Assembly: GCA_027078675.1 (NCBI GenBank)
Contig: JALWWX010000212.1
Coordinates: forward strand, 1 to 40,906
DNA: 40,906 nt
Origin: Aquificales bacterium
Lineage (GTDB): Bacteria > Aquificota > Aquificia > Aquificales > Aquificaceae
Direction: 5' to 3'
Shown: piece by piece, positions 1 to 7,488 of the stretch
Layout: every line of letters starts with the position of its first letter
Position numbering within the stretch: position 1 is the stretch's first letter
Translations under genes and position numbers: made by a program
Notes under the pieces: generated by a model
The model's database searches: none
The model's input: the letters and a program-made list of their open reading frames with translations, nothing else
Told to the model about the DNA's origin: nothing

Positions 1-721
1 CCGCAACCTCAGAGACCGCATCTTCTAACTTCTTCCTATCCACCTTTATATCGCACAAGGATATGATCCCAAAGCTGTCATTTGTACTCATGCATCCGTC
101 AACGGTTATGGAATTAAAGGTTACATCACCCACCCTCCTTGTAAGTTCCTTTATATACTCGGGATCCATATCCGCATTGGTAAAAATGAATGCAAGCATG
201 GTAGCCATATTAGGATGTATCATGCCTGCACCCTTCGCAAAGCCGAATACTTCAAGTTTATCGTATTTGACAAAATCATATTTCGGAAAGCTGTCGGTGG
301 TTGATATAACCTCTGAAGCCCTTTTAAGATCAAGGGGTTCCAATATTTTACAAGCATCATCCACAGCACTTTTAACTCTTTCAACGGGCAGAGGTTCCCC
401 TATTATGCCGGTGGAAAATATAAGAACATATTCCCTTCTTATATCAAACTTTTCACCAATATAAGAAGCGATCTCCTCCGCTGTTCCCACAGTGTCCCCC
501 GCCATACAATTGGCATTTCCGCTGTTTATCAATATAGCCCTCACATAGCCCCCCGACTCCTCAAGAGCCTTCTGCGAATATTCAACCGAGCCGGATTTAA
601 TACGATTTTTGGTAAATATAAAGTGGGTCGGAAGTTCTGTGGGAAAATAAAGGAGTAGCACATCCGGGTTCCCAGAAGGCTTTAAACCCGCGGTACCTAT
701 CCCCATCAATATTTCTTTCAT
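1..721 (-). CDS. argJ: Glutamate N-acetyltransferase / amino-acid acetyltransferase ArgJ, 3' end cut by window
   Basis: ArgJ transfers acetyl from N-acetylornithine to glutamate, recycling acetyl groups in arginine biosynthesis (cytoplasm). About 240 of the usual ~385-400 residues are present; the reading frame is open through base 1, so the C-terminal part is outside the window. The translation begins MKEILMGIGTAGLKPSG and shows the family hallmarks NSGNAN, STGIIGEPLP and KGAGMIHPNMATMLAF. The Thr in PNMATM is the known autoprocessing nucleophile, and the alpha/beta cleavage would fall just before it. The ATG at 721 lies 18 bp from the divergent rlpA start with no Shine-Dalgarno, only an AT-rich -10-like sequence, so the message may be leaderless. 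Identification is from motif recognition and is secure. Confidence 0.93.
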   Translation of the reverse strand, partial: MKEILMGIGTAGLKPSGNPDVLLLYFPTELPTHFIFTKNRIKSGSVEYSQKALEESGGYVRAILINSGNANCMAGDTVGTAEEIASYIGEKFDIRREYVLIFSTGIIGEPLPVERVKSAVDDACKILEPLDLKRASEVISTTDSFPKYDFVKYDKLEVFGFAKGAGMIHPNMATMLAFIFTNADMDPEYIKELTRRVGDVTFNSITVDGCMSTNDSFGIISLCDIKVDRKKLEDAVSEVA

Positions 722-739
722 AATATTATTTTAAGTTTA

Positions 740-1387
740 ATGCGAATTAAATTTCTGCTTATTGCACTGCTGGTAGGTCTATCCTCCTGTGTACTGCCGA
801 GGAACAACATATATTACGGTGGTTCTGTTGAGGCAAAATGTAATGTCAAAGGTTACATAGAGGTAAGCTTCTGCCCTACCTCCTATTTCCTCACACCCCT
901 CATACAACCCTTCAGCAGGGTGAAGATAACGGACACATATACGGGTAAGAGTGTAATTCTTTCAACGAGAAAAGGAGACGAAAACTGCATACCTCTGAAG
1001 TATAAGAAGCTCTTCGGGAACAGGGAAAATATAGAGGCAAAGGTTGAAATAAAAAGGTGCGGGAAAACAGGAGTAAAACACTGTCCGAGATTTATAAGGG
1101 GATATGCATCATGGTACGGAGCGGATTTCCACGGAAAAAAGACCGCTTCCGGTAAACCTTTTGATATGTATGGAATGTACGCGGCACATAGAACCTTGCC
1201 CTTGGGTACAGTCCTTGAAGTAAGAAATCTGGAAAATGGAAAGAGGGTAATAGTAAAGGTTATAGATAGGGGACCATTCATAAGGGGAAGGAATCTTGAT
1301 CTTTCTTACGGAGCAGCTAAAAAGCTTGGAATGATAAAAAAGGGTGTTATTCCTTATGAAGCAAAAGTTTTAAGGTGCGGTGAATAA
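740..1387 (+). CDS. rlpA: RlpA-family septal ring lipoprotein (double-psi beta-barrel)
   Basis: 215 residues. A lipoprotein signal peptide ends in the lipobox LSSC, with Cys17 as the lipidation site. The C-terminal part (about residues 122-212) is the RlpA double-psi beta-barrel: GYASWYG, the TASGKPFDMYGMYAAHRTLP stretch and DRGPFIRGRNLDLSYGAA, including the acidic DRGP motif used by lytic transglycosylases of this family. Residues 20-120 form a Cys-containing extension not typical of the E. coli protein (C34, C45, C83, C107, C114). RlpA proteins cleave or bind denuded peptidoglycan at septa; that activity is inferred from the family. No SPOR domain is present. It ends one base before the convergent rlmI stop. 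Confidence 0.85.
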   Translation: MRIKFLLIALLVGLSSCVLPRNNIYYGGSVEAKCNVKGYIEVSFCPTSYFLTPLIQPFSRVKITDTYTGKSVILSTRKGDENCIPLKYKKLFGNRENIEAKVEIKRCGKTGVKHCPRFIRGYASWYGADFHGKKTASGKPFDMYGMYAAHRTLPLGTVLEVRNLENGKRVIVKVIDRGPFIRGRNLDLSYGAAKKLGMIKKGVIPYEAKVLRCGE

Positions 1388-1388
1388 A

Positions 1389-2564
1389 TTATATAACCTC
1401 TACCCATATACCTTTAAGATACAGGGTGTTGGGCATCTGAAGTATCCAGGGATGATCAAGATCCTGGAAAGTTTTTGCTACCACCCTTACCTGTCTTCTA
1501 ACATCGTAGGAAGCTTCCGTTAAAACCTCCATAAGATGGTTCTCCGTTATATGGAATGAGCAGGAAAATATAACAAGATAACCGCCGGGTTTCGTTAGCT
1601 TAAGACCTCTGACACAGAGTTCCTTATAACCCCTCAATGCGTTGGGTACGGATGCCCTGTTTTTGGCAAAGGAAGGCGGATCTATCACTATAACATCAAA
1701 CATCTCCCCCTGTTTATATAAGCTTTTAAGGAAGTCAAAAGCATTCTCTTTTACCCAAATTATCCCATCGAGTCCGTTAAGCTCAGCATTTTCTTTACCA
1801 ACCCTCAGGGCTTGCTCCGATATATCTATGGCTATAACCTCTTTTGCACCCGCTTTTATCATATTAAGGGCGAAACCTCCCGTATGACAAAAAACATCAA
1901 GACATCTATCACCTTCTTCAACAAAGTTTCTTATAAGTTTCCGCGTGTTTCTCTGATCAAGGAAGAAACCGGTTTTTTGACCTTCCGGGATATTTACCTT
2001 GTATTTTAAATCATGCTCCCATATGATAATCTCTTCTGGAACTTCACCGTACAATACCCTCTCCTCCGCCTCAATACCCTCTATTCTATTTGCAAAGTCA
2101 TTTACCTTTTCATATATACCTTTGGGTTTTAAAAGATCAACAAGGGCATCCAATATAACATCCCTGAACATATTCATACCGTAAGTTGTAAATTCAACAA
2201 CCAAATAATCATCGTATTTATCCACAACAAGACCAGGCAGTAAATCCCCCTCCGAATGGACGATCCTCATAGCGTTACTTTCTATATTCAATCTCATCCT
2301 ATAGCTGTAAGCATCCCTTATCCTTTTCCTTATAAGGTCATCATTTACCTTCTCTTCCTTGTCAAATGAAAGTATTCTTACCGCTATACTTACTTCCGGA
2401 TTTATATATCCATAGCCGAGGAATTTACCTCCGTAATCCCGTACTGTAACTATGTCTCCCTTTTTGGGTTTACGTGAATATGATGCAATCTCCGGCTTAT
2501 ATATCCAAGGGAAGTAGCCCCTTATTCTGTCCTCTATACCCGGTTTAACCCTTATCTGTAGCAT
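1389..2564 (-). CDS. rlmI: Class I SAM-dependent rRNA (cytosine-C5) methyltransferase, RlmI-type
   Basis: 391 residues. An N-terminal PUA-like RNA-binding domain (residues ~1-75, with GYFPWIYKPEI and GKFLGYGYINP) is followed by a Rossmann methyltransferase domain. Motif I-like VFCHTGGFALN contains a Cys, and the catalytic/target motif is VIDPPSFAKNR. This is the arrangement of RlmI/RlmK-N family enzymes that make m5C1962 in 23S rRNA. The gene is last in a minus-strand run: its ATG at 2564 is 3 bp after the DJ-1 gene stop. The exact modified base is inferred from E. coli RlmI. Confidence 0.85.
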   Translation of the reverse strand: MLQIRVKPGIEDRIRGYFPWIYKPEIASYSRKPKKGDIVTVRDYGGKFLGYGYINPEVSIAVRILSFDKEEKVNDDLIRKRIRDAYSYRMRLNIESNAMRIVHSEGDLLPGLVVDKYDDYLVVEFTTYGMNMFRDVILDALVDLLKPKGIYEKVNDFANRIEGIEAEERVLYGEVPEEIIIWEHDLKYKVNIPEGQKTGFFLDQRNTRKLIRNFVEEGDRCLDVFCHTGGFALNMIKAGAKEVIAIDISEQALRVGKENAELNGLDGIIWVKENAFDFLKSLYKQGEMFDVIVIDPPSFAKNRASVPNALRGYKELCVRGLKLTKPGGYLVIFSCSFHITENHLMEVLTEASYDVRRQVRVVAKTFQDLDHPWILQMPNTLYLKGIWVEVI

Positions 2565-2567
2565 AAT

Positions 2568-3116
2568 TTAATATTCAACAAGTAATCTATCCGCCACCTC
2601 CTTAGCCTTTTCGTAACCGAGAAGGATCTCAACGAGCTTAAGTCCAAAATCTATAGCTGTACCAGGACCTTGACTCGTAATGATACCCTCATCTACCACA
2701 ACCTTCTCATCCACATAGGTAGCGGTACCTAAATTATCTTTTAAGCTCGGGTACACGGTAGCCTTTTTATCACCGAGCACACCGTATGCTACAAGGGCGG
2801 TGGGTGCAGCACATATAGCTGCGATCTTCTTGTTCTTCTCCATCATTGAATTGATAAGTCTTTTAACCCTCTCATCCTTTTTAAGATTTTCAACACCTCC
2901 TGCTCCCCCGGGTAGTATAACGAGGTCTAACTCGTCCGGATTTAGGGAATCAACAGTAACATCAGGGACTATTTTGACATTCCTTGCACTGGGAACGGGT
3001 TCACCAGTCAAACCCGCTATAATAACCTCAACACCAGCCCTTCTTAAAATGTCAATAGGAGCCACAGCCTCAATCTCCTCAAAGCCTGGAGCCAAAATAA
3101 TTGCAACCCTTTTCAT
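2568..3116 (-). CDS. DJ-1/PfpI family protein
   Basis: 182 residues, the length of single-domain DJ-1/YajL proteins. It shows the fold markers ILAPGFEEIEAVAPID at the N-terminus, VILPGGAGG in the middle and the nucleophile elbow AAICAAP with its conserved Cys. The Glu in GFEEIE is the usual partner of that Cys. Family members are protein/nucleotide deglycases, chaperones or glyoxalases; the substrate cannot be read from sequence. The start ATG overlaps the stop of the upstream permease gene by 4 bp (ATGA), indicating translational coupling. Confidence 0.85.
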   Translation of the reverse strand: MKRVAIILAPGFEEIEAVAPIDILRRAGVEVIIAGLTGEPVPSARNVKIVPDVTVDSLNPDELDLVILPGGAGGVENLKKDERVKRLINSMMEKNKKIAAICAAPTALVAYGVLGDKKATVYPSLKDNLGTATYVDEKVVVDEGIITSQGPGTAIDFGLKLVEILLGYEKAKEVADRLLVEY

Positions 3117-4087
3117 GCCATAACCTCCCTTTCTCTTACCCTTGGGTCTATCAGGGAAAGCATAATATCAGCAAACAGGTTACCCACAATCAGCATTATA
3201 GTACCTATATATAAGCTTCCCATCACAAGAAACAGATCCTGGGACAGGACAGCGTCAAGTATAAGCATACCCATTCCGGGCCAACCCACTATGATTTCAA
3301 TTAGTGCAGCACCTGATATAAGAGAGGCTATCTCGTAACCGAGTAGAGTAATAAATGGGTTCATGGCATTTTTTATAACATGCTTTATGATAACCCTATC
3401 TGGAACTCCCTTAGCCTTAAGCATAACCATCATAGGGCTGTCAAGCACCTCAAGAACCGCACTTCTTACCAACCTGGTAAGCCCCGCTAAGGAAACAAGG
3501 GCAAGGGTAAGTGCGGGAACAGTAAGGTGTAATATTATATCCCATATCTTACCTAAGAGTGAAAGACTTTCATAATCGGGACTCCTTGCACCACCCGTAG
3601 GTAAAAGACCAGTCTCAGCGGAAAACCACAGAAGCAAAAAGGCGAGAAAGAAGCTTGGAAGAGACATAAAGGTGTAAGAGAAGACCCTTATAAATCTATC
3701 TATTAAAGTGTTCTCCTTAATAGCGGCTAATATACCGAGGGGAACAGCAATAAACCAAGAGAGCAAAGCGGAGCTTACGGAAAGAAGAAGGGTGTTCGGT
3801 ATCCTTTCCCATATAAGTTGTGTTACGGGAGCATGATACTGGAAGGAATAACCGAGATCAAAAAATATAGCGGATTTAAGCCATTTCAGGTACTGGATAA
3901 GAAGGGGTTCATCAAGTCCGTACAGCTTTCTCAACCTCTCTATGGTTTCGGGAGAGATTTGGGGATTCATTTTCAGCTGGTCAAGATAATCACCAGGTGC
4001 GAGTTTTATTATAAGAAAAGATATAAAGGTAACACCTATGATGGTAGGTATCGCATGAATAAGTCTTCTCAGTATATATAAAAGCAT
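3113..4087 (-). CDS. ABC transporter permease, DppB/OppB family
   Basis: 324 residues. It has the standard DppB topology of about six membrane segments: the first near residues 9-30, then a periplasmic loop (LKMNPQISPETIERLRKLYGLDEPLLIQYLKW), then five more. The cytoplasmic EAA loop reads VLDSPMMVMLKAKGVPDRVI, followed by the family-typical GWPGMGMLILDAVLSQD. These permeases import peptides, nickel or other small solutes with a second permease, two ATPases and a binding protein. None of those partners is encoded in this window, so it is an orphan here. It starts 1 bp after the YkvA-like gene stop and overlaps the DJ-1 start by 4 bp. Confidence 0.88.
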   Translation of the reverse strand: MLLYILRRLIHAIPTIIGVTFISFLIIKLAPGDYLDQLKMNPQISPETIERLRKLYGLDEPLLIQYLKWLKSAIFFDLGYSFQYHAPVTQLIWERIPNTLLLSVSSALLSWFIAVPLGILAAIKENTLIDRFIRVFSYTFMSLPSFFLAFLLLWFSAETGLLPTGGARSPDYESLSLLGKIWDIILHLTVPALTLALVSLAGLTRLVRSAVLEVLDSPMMVMLKAKGVPDRVIIKHVIKNAMNPFITLLGYEIASLISGAALIEIIVGWPGMGMLILDAVLSQDLFLVMGSLYIGTIMLIVGNLFADIMLSLIDPRVREREVMA

Positions 4088-4088
4088 A

Positions 4089-4469
4089 TTAGATGTAGTT
4101 TGTTATAAATTGCCTATTTTTACTTCTAAGGTAGGCTTCTATTTCTTCTTTGTGCTTATTCTTAACATACTTTACGATCTTTGAATCGTCAATATAACCT
4201 ATGAGGGGTATCCAGTCAGGTATAGTATCTTCGTCTTCCAGAAAATAATTAATGGCGGAAAGTATATCCCTCCGTGCCTCAGGAGAAAGATTGCTTTCGG
4301 GATCTGTAATCATCCTGTAGAAAAGCCTTATATCAAGTATAAGGTTCCTGAGATATTCCATTGTAGGAGGAACTTCCCTCAACTTACGTTCAAGCTCATT
4401 AACAAGTAACTGAGGATCTATCTCATCTATTCTGTACTTTTTCAATATCTCCTCCTTCTTCCAAGGCAT
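4089..4469 (-). CDS. YkvA-like DUF1232 protein, function unknown
   Basis: 126 residues, no signal peptide. Residues ~48-100 carry the DUF1232 pattern: LFYRMITDPE, then ILSAINYFLEDEDTIPDWIPLIGYIDDSKIV, where D-x-IPD-x-IP-x-IGY-DD is the family signature. The flanks are charged and helical. DUF1232 proteins are widespread, often annotated as membrane-associated, and have no settled function. The gene sits between a small cytochrome c and an orphan ABC permease with 16-bp and 1-bp gaps, so it is probably co-transcribed; that does not reveal a role. Confidence 0.75.
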   Translation of the reverse strand: MPWKKEEILKKYRIDEIDPQLLVNELERKLREVPPTMEYLRNLILDIRLFYRMITDPESNLSPEARRDILSAINYFLEDEDTIPDWIPLIGYIDDSKIVKYVKNKHKEEIEAYLRSKNRQFITNYI

Positions 4470-4485
4470 GGGGAAACATATTATA

Positions 4486-4749
4486 TCACTTCATACCTGC
4501 AAGCCACTTTGATATTATGTCAATCTCCTTGTCAGAAAGACCCCTTGCCCACGGACATCTCTTAGCCAGCTCCTTTATTTCATCCGGCTTACCCTTATAT
4601 TCCCTTTTAAGATAAGAAAGGGGTTTTCTACTGTTTTCCCCATGGCATTTTAAACAATTTTTCTCAAACAGGACTTGACCTTCAGGCTTTGAAAATCCTA
4701 AGTTAATAAAAGAAAATATTAGTGTAATTAAACACAAATATTTAACCAT
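4486..4749 (-). CDS. Small monoheme c-type cytochrome, candidate His/Cys axial ligation
   Basis: 87 residues. A signal peptide (residues 1-20, LINLGFS-like end) gives a ~67-residue periplasmic protein with one heme site, C32-L-K-C35-H36. The C-terminal half follows the class I pattern (LSDKEIDIISKWL), but the motif before it, where MP with the axial Met normally sits, reads R-C65-P-W. The only Met residues are M1 and M86, and the only His is H36. Cys65 is therefore the best candidate sixth ligand, which is known in some sulfur-metabolism cytochromes such as SoxA and TsdA. The start is supported by a GGAGGTAGGAAA Shine-Dalgarno just upstream. It is first in the run leading to the permease, DJ-1 and rlmI. 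Confidence 0.85.
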   Translation of the reverse strand: MVKYLCLITLIFSFINLGFSKPEGQVLFEKNCLKCHGENSRKPLSYLKREYKGKPDEIKELAKRCPWARGLSDKEIDIISKWLAGMK

Positions 4750-4773
4750 TTTCCTACCTCCATGTTAAATTAA

Positions 4774-4779
4774 ATTATA
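4774..4779 (-). promoter_or_regulatory. -10 box for the small cytochrome c gene
   Basis: A perfect TATAAT on the minus strand lies 24 bp upstream of the ATG at 4749, leaving room for the GGAGG ribosome site. No convincing -35 is visible 17 bp further upstream. Confidence 0.45.
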
Positions 4780-4813
4780 TGCTGACGATGATAGTATTAT
4801 GGAGGGAGCTGTA

Positions 4814-5929
4814 ATGAGAACCGTAATCTTGTGCCTATTATTATCCTTTTCTCTTACCGTGTTCGGAAAAGGGTATAACTTCAGGGTTACCCAAGGTATT
4901 GATGAAGCTCAAAAGGCAGTCAAAAAAGCTTATGACATTGAGGCTGATGAAAAGGCTCCTTACCTTTATTCAAAGGCGCGATCGTATAAGCTCATATCCG
5001 CGGAGCTTGCCGCGGAAGTTGATGATATAGGTTCTAAGATATTCGCCATAAGGACGATGAACCTTGCCTCCCTTGCTATAAGTGCTGTTTACGAAGGTGA
5101 GGAGAAGCTAACTCCCATTGACATGAGAAGCCAAGAAGAATTCAGCGAGCTTGTAAAGAAAGCAAAAGAGCTGAATGTGGATCTTTACAATTTGACTCAG
5201 AGAATAAATTTTGCTCGCAAAAACAAGGGAGAGAAATGCGCACCGGTAGAGCTTGGAAAGGCGGAAGCCTTCTACGATGCACTCATATATGAAATAAGCC
5301 TTGAAAATCCCAATCCCGCTTTGGTACTTAAATTTTTCAATGAAGCAAATACGGAAAGTCTCAAAGCGGAAGGTAAAGTTAAAATAGCTATAGAGAACCG
5401 CCTTGAATGTTATACAGGAAAGACTCCTACAGTGGAAGTGCCTGAGTCAATTAAGAAGAAGAGGGAAGCGGATAAAAAGGAAACAGAAGAAATAAAGGTA
5501 ACACAAAGGGAAATAAAGGTAGAGCCTCCCGCCCCTGTCAAGGAAGAGGTAAGGAAAAAAGAACCTATTGAAGAACCCCTCAAGATAATTGCAAGGATAC
5601 ACTTTGATTTTGACAAGTACAATATAAAGCGTGAATACATACCTATACTTAATGAGGTTGTAAAAACAATAAAGCAGAATCCTTATTTCAGGATAAGAAT
5701 AGAAGGATTCACCGATAACATAGGTCCTAAGGAGTACAATGTTAGACTTGCTTATAAAAGGGCTGAGAGTGTTAAAAGGTACCTCGTCAGCAAAGGAGTG
5801 CCGGAGGACAAAATAGAAATAGTAGGCTTTGGTAAAGAGAGATATATAGAAACAAATGATAATCCCATAGGCAGGTTGACCAACAGGAGGGTTGAGTTTA
5901 TAGTTATAAAAGTACCTCAATCACCTTGA
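4814..5929 (+). CDS. OmpA-family outer-membrane/peptidoglycan-binding protein
   Basis: 371 residues from the ATG at 4814. This start is preferred over the in-frame ATG at 4799 because it begins a clean signal peptide (MRTVILCLLLSFSLTVFGKG) and has GAGGGAG just upstream. Residues ~25-210 are helical, starting AQKAVKKAYDIEADEKAPYL, and resemble DUF4398-like repeats found in envelope proteins. A charged linker rich in Lys, Glu and Pro (~215-255) leads to an OmpA C-terminal domain (~260-368): IHFDFDKYNI, RIEGFTDNIG, YNVRLAYKRAESVKRYL and a terminal LTNRRVEF. The conserved Asp and Arg of this domain bind diaminopimelate of peptidoglycan. It likely links outer membrane to wall. The radical SAM gene begins in its stop codon (TGATG). 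Confidence 0.88.
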   Translation: MRTVILCLLLSFSLTVFGKGYNFRVTQGIDEAQKAVKKAYDIEADEKAPYLYSKARSYKLISAELAAEVDDIGSKIFAIRTMNLASLAISAVYEGEEKLTPIDMRSQEEFSELVKKAKELNVDLYNLTQRINFARKNKGEKCAPVELGKAEAFYDALIYEISLENPNPALVLKFFNEANTESLKAEGKVKIAIENRLECYTGKTPTVEVPESIKKKREADKKETEEIKVTQREIKVEPPAPVKEEVRKKEPIEEPLKIIARIHFDFDKYNIKREYIPILNEVVKTIKQNPYFRIRIEGFTDNIGPKEYNVRLAYKRAESVKRYLVSKGVPEDKIEIVGFGKERYIETNDNPIGRLTNRRVEFIVIKVPQSP

Positions 5930-6831
5930 TGTTTAAACTTCCCTCCTACGTAGATCTTTACGAATCGGGTGTACTTAAGGAGAGGGTGGATAAAGCCCTC
6001 TCCATGCTTGAAGAGTGTAGAGTATGTCCTCACGAATGCAGGGTTAACAGACTTAAGGGTGAAAAGGGAAAGTGTAAGACTGGCAGATATGCAATAGTTT
6101 CCTCCTTCTTTCCTCATCTGGGTGAAGAGTTTCCCATAAGGGGTTTTAGGGGAAGTGGAACCATATTTTTCTCCTACTGTAACATGAAGTGTGTTTACTG
6201 TCAAAACTATACGATAAGCCAGCTTGGAGAGGGTGAGGAAAAATCACCGGAAGAGCTTGCACATATTATGCTCTATCTTCAAGAGGCGGGTTGCCACAAC
6301 ATAAATCTTGTTACACCCTCCCACGTTGTGCCTCAGATTCTTGAAGCACTCCTTATCGCAGTAGAAAAGGGGTTAAAAATACCCATAGTTTATAACACTT
6401 CTTCTTACGATTCCCTTGAAACCTTAAAACTACTGGAAGGAATAGTTGACATATACCTTGCGGATTTTAAATACTGGAAAGAAAAAGAAGGAGAAACATA
6501 CTCAAAGGTAAAGGACTATCCGTCCGTTGCAAAAGAGGCCATTAAAGAGATGTACAGACAGGTGGGCGACTTGAAAACGGATGAGAGGGGTATAGCTTAT
6601 AAGGGTCTCTTAATCAGACATCTTATACTTCCCGAAATGGATGAATCAACGGAAAAGATACTTGATTTCCTCAAAGATCTATCCCCCAACACCGCCGTTA
6701 ACATCATGGATCAGTACAGACCCTTCTACAAGGCATACAAATATAAGGAGATAAACAGAAGGATAAGATATGATGAATACGAAAGGGCTGTACTGATAGC
6801 GAAGCAGAAGGGACTTACACTTATCTCTTAA
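5929..6831 (+). CDS. PflX-type radical SAM protein (COG1313-like)
   Basis: 300 residues from the ATG at 5929, which overlaps the OmpA stop as TGATG. A TTG three bases earlier is less likely. The radical SAM cluster motif is C-NMK-C-VY-C, and an N-terminal Cys cluster (C30-x2-C33-x3-C37 and C49 in GKGKC-like context) probably binds a second iron-sulfur centre. The strand after the first cluster reads GSGTIFFSYCNMKCVYCQN, and later NLVTPSHVVPQI and VDIYLADFKYW match proteins annotated as PflA-like activases. There is no glycyl-radical enzyme nearby, so the substrate is unknown. Convergent with the Rieske gene, with adjoining stops. Confidence 0.85.
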   Translation: MFKLPSYVDLYESGVLKERVDKALSMLEECRVCPHECRVNRLKGEKGKCKTGRYAIVSSFFPHLGEEFPIRGFRGSGTIFFSYCNMKCVYCQNYTISQLGEGEEKSPEELAHIMLYLQEAGCHNINLVTPSHVVPQILEALLIAVEKGLKIPIVYNTSSYDSLETLKLLEGIVDIYLADFKYWKEKEGETYSKVKDYPSVAKEAIKEMYRQVGDLKTDERGIAYKGLLIRHLILPEMDESTEKILDFLKDLSPNTAVNIMDQYRPFYKAYKYKEINRRIRYDEYERAVLIAKQKGLTLIS

Positions 6832-7488
6832 TCAACATTTTATCTCTTCTTTCGTATAATCCTTAAGCTTTATAACCCTACTTTCTTTCACTATTTCCTT
6901 AGCCCTTTTAAGTGAACCGTATAGTCTTTTCAGTGTAGAGTGGTTAGCTTGAAAGAATTCCTGAAACTGATCTTTACCCTTCACTCCTACAGCATAAAGG
7001 TTTCCCTCCCTATCGGTATCAAGCAAAATCCTTGCAAGGGGATTATCAGCAGGTCCATCAATAACCTCTCCGCCCTTCAAAGGATCAAAAACGGACATGT
7101 GTACACAACACTGAATTACGTTACCCCTATCAACCAAGGAAGTCTCATCGGGACCGTAATAGGTTATAAAGGTCTCCGAAGGAGTAGGAAAAGTCCACTG
7201 ATGTGAACAGATAAGGGAAAAGGAGACTATACTGTTACCCTTACCTATACCCCCTTCCGCCCTATTACCCACATCAACGAGGATACAGGGTGTGGAGACA
7301 TAAGGATAAAAGAAGATATAAGGTTCATATTTTTCCACATCTTTAATATTAAAGGGTCTTCCGTCTTCCTTCTTTAAAGGAACGCTTCCTCTGAAACTTA
7401 TTTCGGATGGGAAACGGGAAAAGGCTATTTTACCCTCTATTAATAAACCTACTAAACCGCAAGTTTTTAAGAAATCCCTCCTGTTCAT
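6832..7488 (-). CDS. TAT-exported Rieske 2Fe-2S protein
   Basis: 218 residues from the ATG at 7488, chosen because it overlaps the upstream stop as ATGA and begins a twin-arginine signal (MNRRDFLKTCGLVGLL). The Rieske ligands are visible: C94-S-H96 in box I and C127-C-V-H130 in box II, followed by SVFDPLKGGEVIDGPADNPL, the usual loop after box II. Box I lacks the second Cys (the C of CTHLGC) that forms the stabilising disulfide in bc1 Rieske proteins. It is coupled to a flavocytochrome-c-like flavoprotein, so it may be that protein's electron acceptor or donor in the periplasm. That partnership is inferred from gene order only. No cytochrome b is nearby, so it is not part of a bc1 complex here. 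Confidence 0.87.
   Translation of the reverse strand: MNRRDFLKTCGLVGLLIEGKIAFSRFPSEISFRGSVPLKKEDGRPFNIKDVEKYEPYIFFYPYVSTPCILVDVGNRAEGGIGKGNSIVSFSLICSHQWTFPTPSETFITYYGPDETSLVDRGNVIQCCVHMSVFDPLKGGEVIDGPADNPLARILLDTDREGNLYAVGVKGKDQFQEFFQANHSTLKRLYGSLKRAKEIVKESRVIKLKDYTKEEIKC

Noticed and set aside
5447-5920. 157-codon open frame on the minus strand opposite the OmpA-like gene
   Set aside because: The opposite strand carries a clear OmpA domain; this frame is rich in Tyr, Phe and Cys without any motif, as expected of an antisense shadow.
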